Notes under the pieces: generated by a model
Databases searched by the model: none
What the model saw: the letters and a program-made list of their open reading frames with translations, nothing else
What the model was told of the DNA's origin: nothing
Program-made: the position numbers and the translations under genes
DNA from: Paracoccus liaowanqingii
GTDB lineage: Bacteria; Pseudomonadota; Alphaproteobacteria; Rhodobacterales; Rhodobacteraceae
Assembly (NCBI RefSeq): GCF_004683865.2
Contig: NZ_CP040758.1
Location: forward strand, 1 to 64,000
DNA: 64,000 bases
Direction: 5' to 3'
Shown here: piece after piece, positions 24,238 to 33,633 of the stretch
How the letters are laid out: each line of letters starts with the position of its first letter
How positions within the stretch are numbered: the stretch's first letter is position 1

Positions 24238-26364
24238 ATGCCCGTCCAGAATGCCTCCCGGCCCGATGATATCGCCCTTCCCGATATTGCGCTGCACATG
24301 CTGATGAACGACAGCGCACCGCTGCTGCTGGATTGGGTGCTGCATCACCGGCATGTCGGATTTCGGCGCATCATCGTGCATGGCGACGGGGCCAATCCTC
24401 AGGCCACCGCCTTGGCCGAGGCCTTGGCCGGGGCCGGACTAATTGCGTTCATCCCGACCGACCGTCCGGGGATCGCCCAGGTCAATGCACGCCAGATCCG
24501 CGCCATGGCCGACGCCCTCAGGATCGAGACGGATCTGGGCACGGATTTCCTGCTCTGGCTTCAGCCCGAGGACCTTCTAGTTGTGGATACCGGGGGCGGC
24601 CATCTGGCCGACCTAGCGGCACAACTGGACCACTTTCCCGACATCCTCAGCCTGACGGTGCAGGTGGCAGGCGGATCTGGAGAGTACCGCTATGTCGACG
24701 CCGCCCTGCCGGATCGCTTCAAGCGGGGCACGGGTGGGGCCAAGGGACCCATGCTGTATTCCACACCCCTGCGCACAATCTTTCGTCCCCATCTGGCCAA
24801 GACGCTTCAGGTAGCGCGCCCGCAGCTCAAGCCCAAGTTCGCCCGCGGTAAGGAAAGCGTCACCTGGCTAAACGGTGCCGGCGAGGATGTCGGGGATCGC
24901 TATCTGCAGAAAGGCTGGATGGCGCCTCCGGAACAGCCCGGTCTGGGCTTCGGCCATGTCATGTCCTTCATGGCCCAGGACCGCGAGACCTTTCTACTGC
25001 GCCGGACGGGGTCTGGCGAAGTGCTGCCCTTCATCACGCCGAACCATCTGTCCGGCGTGATGCAGCAATACCAGCGGATCGATTTCAACCGGACCGAGGT
25101 GGGCGCGGCAGTGCCCGACCCCCAGGGTCCGGCAGCGCGGCGCGCGGCCTTTCTGACCGATCGCCCTGAGATCACGCAATGCCACGAGGACGTGGTGGCC
25201 GAGTTTTCCGGTCGGCTGGACCGCTTGCTGCCCCGGCAGGATCCCAAGGCCGTCGACCTCATCTCGGCATATCTGGCCGGAGGGAGAATCACGGCGACGG
25301 AATTCGACTGGCCCGTCCCCTTCGGCATTCCCACCACCCCTCCGGCTCTGTCGGAAACGGATTCGGCCTGGGCCGAACGACTGACCCGCCCCGCGGACAA
25401 TACCGCCGTCGAGGCCGATGATTGGGTCGATACGGAGGGCGAGTACGAGGCAGCCCCCGCGCGTCCCGCCCCATCCGATGCCGTGCTGGTCGAGGCCCCG
25501 GCCTGGCTGTCGGATCTGCGCCTCTCTGGTCAGGCGCATGGCTTCTACCACTCCATGCCGAACTACGCCTGCACCTATGTTGCGCGCAGCCGCGAGCATC
25601 TGCTCGTGTCTTTCGACAACCTCGCATCGGTCCGGGAAAACCCCGTGTCCCGCGAGCCCTGGGGCTACAACTTCGTTCGCAAGGAGGGCTGGTCCCATCT
25701 GGGGATCCTGTCCTATGTGCCGGGCTGGTTTCGCGACATTAACCTGCACCGCTATCTTCTCTCGCTCCGCGACAGCGGGTTCTTCGAACAGTTCGATCAA
25801 GTGACGATGTTCGGCACCTCGATGGGAGGTTACGGCGCCGCTGCCTTCGCCTCGCTGGCCCCGGGATGCCGGGTGGCGGCCTTCTCACCGCAATCAACGC
25901 TTTCTCCCCAACTGGCGGCTTGGGATCAGCGTTATCCGACGGGAAAACACGCCAAATGGGACGGCCTGTTCGTGGATGCCGCGGTCGAATCGCGCCATGC
26001 CGCGCAGGTCTGGCTATTCTACGATCCCGCTGTCCCACATGACCTGCGCCACGTCCGGCGCTTCGATGCAGAGAACGTCATTCCCGTGCCCCTGCGACAC
26101 GCCGATCACAAGACGGCGCTGATGCTGAAAAGCGGGCGCATTCTCAGCAGCGTCATGCGCGATATCGTCCATGGTCATGCGACCCTGGCTGGGACCATGA
26201 AGGCCTATCGGGCCTGCCGCACCCTGCCGGAATATGTCGAAAGCCTGAAAGCGAAAGCCAAGCGGACAGGTGGCGCAGGGCGGGTCAAGCGGATCGACCG
26301 CGCCTTGGGGCAATTGCGCAATCTCGAAAATTCGCAATATTTTGCCAAGAATATCTCTTTATAA
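24238..26364 (+). CDS. Glycosyltransferase-like / alpha/beta-hydrolase-like fusion (2)
   Basis: A 708-residue paralogue of the preceding protein. Domain 1 keeps the fold (LLLDWVLHHRHVGFRRIIVH) but where the paralogue has DGDEFF this one has LQPEDLLVVD near residue 109, so the metal-binding DxD is altered. Domain 2 keeps all hydrolase motifs: SFDNLASVRENPVSREPWGY, GTSMGGYGAA near 525, FSPQSTL, YDPAVPHDL and DHKTALML. It follows the first fusion after 56 bp and probably forms an operon with it. The start at ATG 24238 is chosen over an upstream TTG. Confidence 0.7.
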   Translation: MPVQNASRPDDIALPDIALHMLMNDSAPLLLDWVLHHRHVGFRRIIVHGDGANPQATALAEALAGAGLIAFIPTDRPGIAQVNARQIRAMADALRIETDLGTDFLLWLQPEDLLVVDTGGGHLADLAAQLDHFPDILSLTVQVAGGSGEYRYVDAALPDRFKRGTGGAKGPMLYSTPLRTIFRPHLAKTLQVARPQLKPKFARGKESVTWLNGAGEDVGDRYLQKGWMAPPEQPGLGFGHVMSFMAQDRETFLLRRTGSGEVLPFITPNHLSGVMQQYQRIDFNRTEVGAAVPDPQGPAARRAAFLTDRPEITQCHEDVVAEFSGRLDRLLPRQDPKAVDLISAYLAGGRITATEFDWPVPFGIPTTPPALSETDSAWAERLTRPADNTAVEADDWVDTEGEYEAAPARPAPSDAVLVEAPAWLSDLRLSGQAHGFYHSMPNYACTYVARSREHLLVSFDNLASVRENPVSREPWGYNFVRKEGWSHLGILSYVPGWFRDINLHRYLLSLRDSGFFEQFDQVTMFGTSMGGYGAAAFASLAPGCRVAAFSPQSTLSPQLAAWDQRYPTGKHAKWDGLFVDAAVESRHAAQVWLFYDPAVPHDLRHVRRFDAENVIPVPLRHADHKTALMLKSGRILSSVMRDIVHGHATLAGTMKAYRACRTLPEYVESLKAKAKRTGGAGRVKRIDRALGQLRNLENSQYFAKNISL

Positions 26365-26496
26365 ATATACTAACTTATTTATTGCGATTTGCGCACTTTA
26401 TATGCTTAAGGACAAGTAAAACTAAAATATTTTCTATTGCAAATAGCATCAAATTCTGAAAAAAGACCGGCCAGATTCATCGTTTACGGACACAGC

Positions 26497-27315
26497 ATGC
26501 AAGTTGTAGGTATTTGTCGATTTTCCCTGCTAGGTCGGGGTGACTGGGAGGTTTACCAGGGAGTAGCGGAAACTGAAATCAAAGAGATTGCTGCCCGACA
26601 ATCGGCACTGCTGTTTGCACCGTCCCGGATGGAAAGCCGTCTTGCGACTTTTGAACATTTGACTCTTGCATCGCTGCAAGCGCAGACCGATAAGGATTTT
26701 ATCTTCCTGGTTCTGGCGTCAGAAGACATGCCAGAGATTTACCGGCAGCGGCTTTCCGACATCTGCAGCTCGGTCCCGCAGGTCATCCTGCGGTTCTTTC
26801 CGATGATCCATGTCGGAGATGCGCAGAAAGCTGTCTTTTCGGAGTTGTCTCTTGATCTGAAAGAGATGCTGCAATTCCGTCTGGATGACGACGATGCCGT
26901 CTGCACGACTTTCATTCAAAGCAAGCGAGAAATTGCAAGACTTCTGGCCCCGCGGAAATTGCCGTTTTCCCTAAGCTTCCGCTCCGTGATGTATTGTTCC
27001 ATCGGAGGGGAGTTCAAAGGAATATATTCCTGGGATTCTCCGTTCTTCAGTGCAGGTGTCGCTCTTTATCACCCCACTCGAAGCATATTCGGATTCGGTC
27101 ATTATGCACTATCATGGCGATTTACCAGTGTCATCCTTGCAGACGGTATGTCGCTTGCAACCCATAACGGACATAACGATACCCAATTCAATGCCAGTAG
27201 AATTCGCCGGCAGAAATTTCTGAAGATGGATGAGAGCGCGGTGGCAAAAACTTGTGCAGAGCAGTTTCCCTTCCTGACCGCAGTCGGAAAAGAGCTTGCG
27301 GGCTTGCCTCTGTAA
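26497..27315 (+). CDS. Putative rhamnosyltransferase (PF11316-type)
   Basis: A 272-residue protein. The start MQVVGICRFSLLGRGDWEVY matches the usual beginning of this family, followed by RMESRLATFEHLTLASLQAQ, TDKDFIFLVLASEDMPEIYR and a DDDDAV metal-binding motif. It is predicted to transfer rhamnose or a related sugar. The longer frame begins 20 codons upstream at TTG without support. The spacer from the fusion gene (26365-26496) is AT-rich and may carry a promoter. Confidence 0.68.
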   Translation: MQVVGICRFSLLGRGDWEVYQGVAETEIKEIAARQSALLFAPSRMESRLATFEHLTLASLQAQTDKDFIFLVLASEDMPEIYRQRLSDICSSVPQVILRFFPMIHVGDAQKAVFSELSLDLKEMLQFRLDDDDAVCTTFIQSKREIARLLAPRKLPFSLSFRSVMYCSIGGEFKGIYSWDSPFFSAGVALYHPTRSIFGFGHYALSWRFTSVILADGMSLATHNGHNDTQFNASRIRRQKFLKMDESAVAKTCAEQFPFLTAVGKELAGLPL

Positions 27316-27398
27316 GGCGGGGATGTCGTCCAGCCCTCATGTGGCGTGGAAAGAGGTTTCCGGTCGTCCCTCAAGGTTGATCAGGACCTGACACGTAA

Positions 27399-27474
27399 AC
27401 GATGGGGTGGACGCCCCCCCGGCGGCATCGAATGTGCCATGGTGGAGGGTGTTGAAACACCGCTACGGAAGGGG
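27399..27474 (+). mobile_element. IS110-group left-end remnant (a)
   Basis: The stretch with GGACGCCCCCCGGCGGCATC and AATGTGCCA matches the leader in front of the IS110 genes at 28138-28215 (minus) and 33634-33710 (plus). It is cut just before its start codon by the end of an IS256 fragment. Confidence 0.55.
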
Positions 27475-27620
27475 GCCGTGTCCCAGCAGTTGGTGTAGGA
27501 AGCCCCGCGCGGAGCCCGGCGTAGCGTAGCGCGCGGCCGGTGATGACGCTGGTGGTCACTGTCGATCTTCAGAATGGTTTGGGTTGCGAGACCTTGAATT
27601 AGATGGAGATGACGATGACC
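27475..27620 (+). mobile_element. IS256 5'-end remnant
   Basis: Begins GGCCGTGTCCCAGCAG and continues through GTGTAGGAAGCC, GCGTAGCGCGCGGCC and GGTTTGGGTTGCGA to ATGACGATGACC. It parallels the left end of the IS256 element at 57830-57982 almost segment by segment and stops four codons into the transposase. Confidence 0.75.
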
Positions 27621-27627
27621 ACCTCTG

Positions 27628-28215
27628 CCTTCTCATCCTGTTCCAAAGCCAATCACAGTTTGCTGACGCGCTCCCGGCCCTTGCCTGCAACGATACCACA
27701 CTCGGCGAGGTGGCCGCGAAGCGCGTTGATAGTTTGCATGCGCTGCCCGATGAGCAAATCCCGCAACCGCAACACCGTCCCCAAGCCCTGCTGTTCTGGC
27801 GTCCTTACCTTGACAAAGCGCAGGGTGGGACGGCGGGTTGCCTCCCATATCGCTTCGGCGTCCGCCATATCATTTTTCTGGTTTTTTACGTTGGGCTTAA
27901 CGAATTTGGGCGCGATCAGGCGAGCTTCATGGCCCAGATCTGCTAATGTTCGAGCCCAGTGATGCGATGTGGCACAGGCCTCCATTGCAACCTGACAGCC
28001 AGGGTGCGCCTGTATGAACGCGAGGAACCGTTTACGCAATAGCTTCTTGCGAAACACCACCGCTCCCTCGGCCGTCGCACCGTGAACTTGAAAGACCTGC
28101 TTGTCCAAGTCGACGTCGATGATCGATACTTCCTTCATAGCTCAATCCTCCTGATCCCGTCCGGATCACAGTGGCACAAATGCCGTCAGGAGGGGCTACC
28201 AACCCATCATCAAGG
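27628..28215 (-). pseudogene. IS110-family transposase remnant (b), C-terminus missing
   Basis: Coding part 27653-28138 encodes MKEVSIIDVDLDKQVFQVHG, then GCQVAMEACATSHHWARTLA and VKNQKNDMADAEAIWEATRR, the DEDD domain of an IS110 transposase. It breaks off after about 160 of an expected 340 residues, where the IS256 fragment begins. The upstream part to 28215 carries the conserved left-end leader. This belongs to a different group from the IS1111-type copies at 9.4 and 56 kb. Confidence 0.75.
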
Positions 28216-28343
28216 CCTGTCAAGTGTCTGATAAGACTATTGCGCGAGGTTACGGGTATGTATAAGTGCGAGAACAATTCGCAGAATTTCTGAAATTGAA
28301 ATTGCCCAGTTCTAGACGAAAATAGTAAAAGGTGGTCTAATAA

Positions 28344-29546
28344 ATGCCCTCAATTGATATTGTTAGAACCGACGGGAATCCACATGAAACCGTCAATGGT
28401 ATTCGCGAAGATACAAACTCTCGCGGAGCTGATTTGCAAGGTTCTACGATCACGGCTACATATGCTGACGGTTCTACCGAAACGCTGACATGGCGTGCAT
28501 TCGACCCTTATACTAATGGTGGAGCTACCGGCACAGACATCGAGATGTCATACGGCTTCGAGTGGCATGAGTTGACGACAACTAAGCTTCTAACTTCGCT
28601 TCAAATTGACTTGCAGCCCGCCAGCTCTGTCTTCGACACGACTTTGGCCAATGAAAATAATCTAGATGAAAGCTCTACACCCGGCTCACTAAATGGCTAT
28701 CCGTTTTCATTGGCTCCGGAATATGAGGAAGCTGCCGGTGAAATATCTGTAACGTATTCAGGGATCGTAAATCTAGAGGGTAATTCAGCCGTAGGAGACC
28801 TTTATACGACGATGGTCGTTGATTTCTCCAAGCTCCCTGCGGGCGGCCTTCTGGGTGATCTAAGATGGAACTCCGACATCGACACGATGAGGGAAGCCGG
28901 TGATTTGGTACCATCGCCAACCAGTGTTCCTTGTCTTGTCCGTGGAACGCTGATTACTACAGATCGCGGTGATGTGCTCGTAGAGGACTTGAAAGCAGGC
29001 TGTAAAGTTCTGACCCAAGATAATGGTTTTCAAGAACTTGTTTTGACGATGAGCCGGATCATAGACACAGTTGGACTCCGGAAAAACGAAAACCTCTATC
29101 CAGTACGGATCACTGCTGGAGCATTGGGTTCGGGATTTCCCAAAAGAGATCTGGTTGTGTCACGCCAACACCGCATGGCTGTAAATTCCAATATTGTTAA
29201 GCGTATGTTTGGGTCCGCGACCGCGCTCGTAGCTGCAATAAGATTGACTGAGTTGCCGGGGATTTATATCGACAACACTGTCGAGAGCGTCGAATATTTT
29301 CACCTCGTCTTCAAACAACACGAAGTCGTCTTTGCTGAAGGTGCACCAACCGAGAGCTTTTTGATAGGCTTTGAAGCAAAAAATATTCTAAGCAAGGCAC
29401 AGCGGGATGAATTTGCAGCCCTCTTTCCAGAGGTTGATGAAATCGGTTATCTTGAAGCCCCAGCACATACAATTCCTTCACGTATGCTGCAAAAGGAACT
29501 GGTCCGACGGCATATGAAGAATGCGAAGAACCTTCTTTCACTATAG
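28344..29546 (+). CDS. Hint-domain protein (Hedgehog/intein-like)
   Basis: A 400-residue protein. The N-terminal half (1-190) is beta-rich and of unknown role. A Hint_2 domain starts near residue 197 with the cysteine of CLVRGTLITTDRGDVLVEDL, then KAGCKVLTQDNG and LVVSRQHRMAVN. Proteins of this type are abundant in Rhodobacterales, where they are usually secreted or surface proteins; the Hint part may self-process or anchor. No signal peptide is seen. The C-terminus ends in a basic helix. It stands alone between IS remnants. Confidence 0.78.
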   Translation: MPSIDIVRTDGNPHETVNGIREDTNSRGADLQGSTITATYADGSTETLTWRAFDPYTNGGATGTDIEMSYGFEWHELTTTKLLTSLQIDLQPASSVFDTTLANENNLDESSTPGSLNGYPFSLAPEYEEAAGEISVTYSGIVNLEGNSAVGDLYTTMVVDFSKLPAGGLLGDLRWNSDIDTMREAGDLVPSPTSVPCLVRGTLITTDRGDVLVEDLKAGCKVLTQDNGFQELVLTMSRIIDTVGLRKNENLYPVRITAGALGSGFPKRDLVVSRQHRMAVNSNIVKRMFGSATALVAAIRLTELPGIYIDNTVESVEYFHLVFKQHEVVFAEGAPTESFLIGFEAKNILSKAQRDEFAALFPEVDEIGYLEAPAHTIPSRMLQKELVRRHMKNAKNLLSL

Positions 29547-29548
29547 GT

Positions 29549-30552
29549 GGGGGTTGTTGCAGAACTCACCTTTCAAGGTGAGTTTCCCTTACCCCCCTAA
29601 TCTCATGCCACGCGCCTAATCTCGGCGGTGCCGAGTGCGTTGAAGCGGTTCATGAGTGCGACGCGGATGTGGACCTCAGCGCCTTGCCTGTCTGGGTCTC
29701 GCGAAGCGATGCGCTCGCCGAAGGATTTGAGGCAGCGCATCTTCGCTTCGATCCGACTTCGGACGTGATATCCGAACCAGTGCTTCCAGTTGGCTCGCCC
29801 GAAGCATTTGCTCGCACGCAGGATGTCGTTGCGGGCACGGGCGGCAGCGCAGTCCTCCTTCCTGAGGCGCCCGTTCCTGCGTATGGGTATGACGAACGTG
29901 CCGACGCGATCCACGATTGCGGTGTGGCGACGCCGGATGTCGAAAGCACCGTCGCCGGTCACGGTGCCGATCTGTTCATCGGGCGGGATCGGATGCAGCA
30001 GGTCAGGCAGCACAGGGCTGTCACCCTCACGGCTTGAGGTGAATTCCACCGCCCGAATGTCGCCGGTGGCAGTATCCATGGCCATGTGGACCTTGCGATA
30101 CTGGTGCCTGCGGTGGGTGCCGTGCTTGCCTCCGTCGCCCAAGAACTTGATCCCGGTGCTGTCAACCAGTAGGTTCAAAGGATTTTGTCCGCAGCGGTGG
30201 GGGATCTGCACAGCAGGGTTTTCTGCCTTTGGCTCATGGGTGGAGAAATCCGGCAATGGCCAGTCGAGCCTAGCCATTGCCAGGATGCTGGTCACCATGC
30301 CGGTCATTTGCCGAAGTGGCAGGCCAAAGAGCACCTTCACCATCAGGCAGAAGTAGACCGCAGCGTCGGAGAACACGGGCGGGTGGCCAGGTCGCCCCTC
30401 CCTGATCGCCATCCAGGCCATGTCCTTGTCCAGCCAAATCAGAAGCGACCCGTGCTGCTTCAGGGCGTCCTTGTAGGACTTCCAGTTCGTTGTACGGTAG
30501 CTGGCAGGCTCGGGCTTCGTCATGCAAGGACGCTTAACCTACAGCAGCCCCC
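29549..30552 (-). mobile_element. IS5-family element (IS903-like)
   Basis: About 1 kb with one intact transposase gene on minus. Ends: GGGGGTTGTTGCAGA at the left and the complement of GGGGGCTGCTGTAGG at the right (11 of 15 matching). The left end also contains a perfect hairpin, AACTCACCTT tc AAGGTGAGTT (29563-29584). It sits directly after the Hint gene's stop codon. Target repeats are not clear. Confidence 0.65.
29603..30523 (-). CDS. IS5-family transposase (IS903-like)
   Basis: A 306-residue DDE transposase, full length. It contains VKVLFGLPLRQMTGMVTSIL, NLLVDSTGIKFLGDGGKHGT (first Asp in VDSTG), GAFDIRRRHTAIVDRVGTFV (second Asp region, GDGAFD) and RSRIEAKMRCLKSFGERIAS (Glu). It ends HIRVALMNRFNALGTAEIRR. 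A fragment with the same ending is at 37546-37630. Confidence 0.88.
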   Translation of the reverse strand: MTKPEPASYRTTNWKSYKDALKQHGSLLIWLDKDMAWMAIREGRPGHPPVFSDAAVYFCLMVKVLFGLPLRQMTGMVTSILAMARLDWPLPDFSTHEPKAENPAVQIPHRCGQNPLNLLVDSTGIKFLGDGGKHGTHRRHQYRKVHMAMDTATGDIRAVEFTSSREGDSPVLPDLLHPIPPDEQIGTVTGDGAFDIRRRHTAIVDRVGTFVIPIRRNGRLRKEDCAAARARNDILRASKCFGRANWKHWFGYHVRSRIEAKMRCLKSFGERIASRDPDRQGAEVHIRVALMNRFNALGTAEIRRVA

Positions 30553-30831
30553 GCGTGGATCCTCACACGGGAAAGTTCTACAGCAACGCCGGTCCACTGA
30601 GGAAAAGCGGTCTTTGGTGGAAGCTTACCTTAGACGCCGCCAGGCAGGTGATCCTGGGCCGCGATAACCGATAGTGGCTGTTTTCTTCTGGTAGCGCCGG
30701 TTCGTCCTCATAAAATTCGCTGTCAAGCTAACCTCAAGGTGAGACGATTATCCACCTATAACCTAGCGGTTGCAATTGGGCAGTCAAGCAGGGTAAATGC
30801 TTCTCAACGATCATAGCATTCGCAGATTTAC
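30553..30831. other. Intergenic region upstream of a GT61 gene
   Basis: Contains a short open frame ending near 30664 (TEEKRSLVEAYLRRR) of unknown origin, then AT-richer sequence that may hold the promoter of the following glycosyltransferase. Nothing else recognised. Confidence 0.35.
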
Positions 30832-32421
30832 ATGCTTCATAGTTTTCGTGCCCATAAGGGTGTCAAGTTGCTCGAGCGGCCGCACGGCATGCTTAGGAAG
30901 GTACCGCTAGCGGACGTGGTAGCCCACAACATGGTGAGAAATCCACGGCGTCGTCAGGCGTTAGATGCTCACATTTCAGACTATTATTGGCATCGGCGGA
31001 TGATCAACGGCTTCGCGATAAAAACGATCTTGGCTGAAGTCGAGAAGCCTAAGCAGAAAAAAACTTATCTCACGACGCGGGGCAACGCGATCCTGAATGG
31101 CGCATCAGGAACTCGTGCAAGAAACGACCTGGGAAAGACTTTCGAATTCTCGGAAGAACGCATTGACTACTTCCGCAAGACTTACTGCGATTTAGTTGAT
31201 CCTTCATCGATAAAACTCTATGCATCACCTACAAAAAAATTCTGGATAGAATCCAAAAACTACCACAATTTTTTCCACTTCTTGACTGAAAGCTTTCATT
31301 TAGCGTTCTCATCCTCGCTGGCGCAGATGAATGTTCAGGAGATTAAGTTTATCTCCAAATCAAAGCGGGTAGGTGATTTTGTCAAGAAGTGGGTTGAAGA
31401 ATGCCAGGAGATCATTGGCGACGACGTCAAGATTGAAACCCTCATAAGCCCTGATCTCGACAACGCTACTTCCATCTTGTTACCAATGTCATGCGAACAC
31501 CTCCTCTATCAGTTTTTAGGTGATCATCACGAGCTAATCGAAGCTGCTCGACCGGCTGGTAAAACTTGGACCGGTTATGACGGGATTCCTCATCCGGTAA
31601 AGATACTTCAATTTAACTCCTATGATGAAAGCCTTGAGCACTTCCGTTGTAAAGTCATTGATCTTGCGCAGCGCAAAGTTTCTAAGACATGGGCTGATAA
31701 GATATACGCGATCCGTTCGAAAAGCCTTTTACGCAGCAGAACTATGAAAGGCGAGGAAGCGCTTATCGAAGAATTAACTAAGCAAGGCTTCGAGGTCGTC
31801 TGCTTTGAAGGGATTTCGCCTCTAGAACAGGTGAAATGCATAAGCGGCGCTGACTGTGTAGTTATGCAACATGGGGCAGGTATGACTAACATGCTCTTTG
31901 CTAAGTCCACTGCGCACGTTTTTGAGCTCGGCACCTTTCAAACGGGCTTTGCACGATGGAGAGACTTTATCCGGATCTCCCAAGTTTCAGGATGCCACTA
32001 TCACCACATTTTTCTAGACATGGAATACCCAAATGAAAACACCGACCCGGTTTTCGCAACGGACGGACTAATCGCACCTGTGATTTCCGAAGAAGATGTC
32101 GAGCGCCTCGTCTTGTTAATCCGCTCAGAGATGAAAGATAAGAGGCCTGGCGTGCTCACAGGTCTCCTTCGCCACTGCGAGTTCTTCATGGACCGCGGCG
32201 CCTACAAACACGCATATAGGCTACTAGATGCAAATGCCTCATTCTTCGAATCGACCGCCGATTACTGGAACCAGAGAGGTATGCTGGCCGAGGCCTGTCA
32301 GCATAAAGAACAAGCTCTAGATGCGTTCGAAAAGGCTCAGAGCATTAGGGTCTGTGGGGATTCACAATGCGGCACCGATATCCTCGCCCCCAGCTTCGCC
32401 CATGAACGCACCGTCGTCTAA
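30832..32421 (+). CDS. Glycosyltransferase family 61-like protein with C-terminal helical extension (2)
   Basis: A 529-residue protein. The central GT61/DUF563 region (about 110-420) has FWIESKNYHNFFHFLTESFH, ADKIYAIRSKSLLRSRTMKG and CISGADCVVMQHGAGMTNML, with the GxGMxN motif typical of the family. After about residue 440 comes a TPR-like helical tail (YKHAYRLLDANASFFESTAD, KEQALDAFEKAQSI). It is predicted to act on a surface polysaccharide. The start at ATG 30832 is the first in frame; an internal ATG would shorten it. Confidence 0.78.
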   Translation: MLHSFRAHKGVKLLERPHGMLRKVPLADVVAHNMVRNPRRRQALDAHISDYYWHRRMINGFAIKTILAEVEKPKQKKTYLTTRGNAILNGASGTRARNDLGKTFEFSEERIDYFRKTYCDLVDPSSIKLYASPTKKFWIESKNYHNFFHFLTESFHLAFSSSLAQMNVQEIKFISKSKRVGDFVKKWVEECQEIIGDDVKIETLISPDLDNATSILLPMSCEHLLYQFLGDHHELIEAARPAGKTWTGYDGIPHPVKILQFNSYDESLEHFRCKVIDLAQRKVSKTWADKIYAIRSKSLLRSRTMKGEEALIEELTKQGFEVVCFEGISPLEQVKCISGADCVVMQHGAGMTNMLFAKSTAHVFELGTFQTGFARWRDFIRISQVSGCHYHHIFLDMEYPNENTDPVFATDGLIAPVISEEDVERLVLLIRSEMKDKRPGVLTGLLRHCEFFMDRGAYKHAYRLLDANASFFESTADYWNQRGMLAEACQHKEQALDAFEKAQSIRVCGDSQCGTDILAPSFAHERTVV

Positions 32422-32589
32422 ATTATCCGAGACGGCCCCCATCCTCCTTACTTGCGCAAACAGGCCGTCACAATGAAACCGCTAGACCTGTCAGGTCGGG
32501 CCTGACCCCATGCACTAGTCGGTCAGGCTGCCTGAGGCGTGGAATGGCTGCCCACGATGCGGTGGAGGCGATGCCGATTTTCCGTGGAG

Positions 32590-32750
32590 TACGCATATAT
32601 TGAGGATGCCGATCCCGCTTGCCAGTCGGCGGTGGCGCCCAGATCGATCTCAGGATCGAACCAATTCGCCACTGAGCCGCCCTGTTTCAGGGCTTCATGA
32701 TAGACTGACCAGCTCTTGGCCTTGTAGCTCAAAGGAATGGGTGAGTTCAT
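32590..32750 (-). pseudogene. IS5 (IS903-like) transposase N-terminal fragment
   Basis: Encodes MNSPIPLSYKAKSWSVYHEA, LKQGGSVANWFDPEIDLGAT and then diverges. This is the first 40 or so residues of an IS903-like transposase. The intervening sequence 32422-32590 holds no gene. Confidence 0.65.
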
Positions 32751-32955
32751 GGAACTTAAGTTAACACATCAAATTAAACAGATTAATCCTACCTCTACCG
32801 TTGTGCAGCTGCGCTCGGATCTCTGCAAATGCCTGTGTCCTTTATGTTACGCGCCAGATCTGTAGAGCATCTTCCGGATTCTTATTAACAATTTCTGATT
32901 GCATGCCTTACATTATTACAATCTAAGATAAAAAGGTCATTTAGGAGAAATGCGG

Positions 32956-33627
32956 ATGAAGAAGATCGTTTCCACTGCGGTTCTTTCGCTCATTGCCATG
33001 CCGGCATTCGCTGGCGGTCTCACGGTCCTACAACCAGAGTCGTCTGCCGCCTATGGGGCTGCGGCTTCATCTGCTCCCCTCGCCCGCAACTGGTCCGGCT
33101 TTTATGCTGGCGCGCAAATTGGTTATGGAACTCTCGGTGCCAGCGTTGATCTGGAGAATATTCCAGGGGTTGATTGGGCTCCCAAAGCAAGCCTGACCGA
33201 CGGTGATTTTGCTTACGGTCTGCACGCGGGCTACAACGCTCAAAGAGGTCGTTTCGTATACGGTGCTGAGTTTGCAGTGTCGTCGGGCAACAGCCGATTG
33301 GGCGGTAGCTATGAAGGTGTGGAGGGCGGTGCTGAAATGGACCGTACTTCGCGCATTGTCGGTAGGGTAGGTTATGATCTCGGCGATGCACTAGTGTATG
33401 CGACCTCTGGTTTGGCCCGCGCTAAAGTCAGCACCTTTGGTCTTGCAGGAGATGAGTCATACACCTTTGACGGCTACGTCCTTGGCGTCGGAATTGACTT
33501 CCGCGTGACGGACAATGTTCTCTTGGGCGCTGAGTACGTACATGAGCAGTTTACAGATTTCCGTGACGCTTACGGATTTGATGGTAAATTTTCAACCGCC
33601 AGCCTTAAGTTGTCCTATCAGTTCTGA
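32956..33627 (+). CDS. Outer-membrane beta-barrel protein (Omp25/RopB-like)
   Basis: A 223-residue porin-like protein of the OMP_b-brl type. The signal peptide is MKKIVSTAVLSLIAMPAFAG, then NWSGFYAGAQIGYG, the motif that begins these barrels in alphaproteobacteria, then paired strands (YGLHAGYNAQ, IVGRVGYDLGDALVYATSGL) and a terminal ...LKLSYQF with C-terminal Phe for BAM insertion. The chosen ATG lies 8 bases after AGGAG; an ATG two codons upstream is too close. The AT-rich upstream region (32760-32940) probably contains its promoter. Confidence 0.88.
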   Translation: MKKIVSTAVLSLIAMPAFAGGLTVLQPESSAAYGAAASSAPLARNWSGFYAGAQIGYGTLGASVDLENIPGVDWAPKASLTDGDFAYGLHAGYNAQRGRFVYGAEFAVSSGNSRLGGSYEGVEGGAEMDRTSRIVGRVGYDLGDALVYATSGLARAKVSTFGLAGDESYTFDGYVLGVGIDFRVTDNVLLGAEYVHEQFTDFRDAYGFDGKFSTASLKLSYQF

Positions 33628-33633
33628 TGGGCG

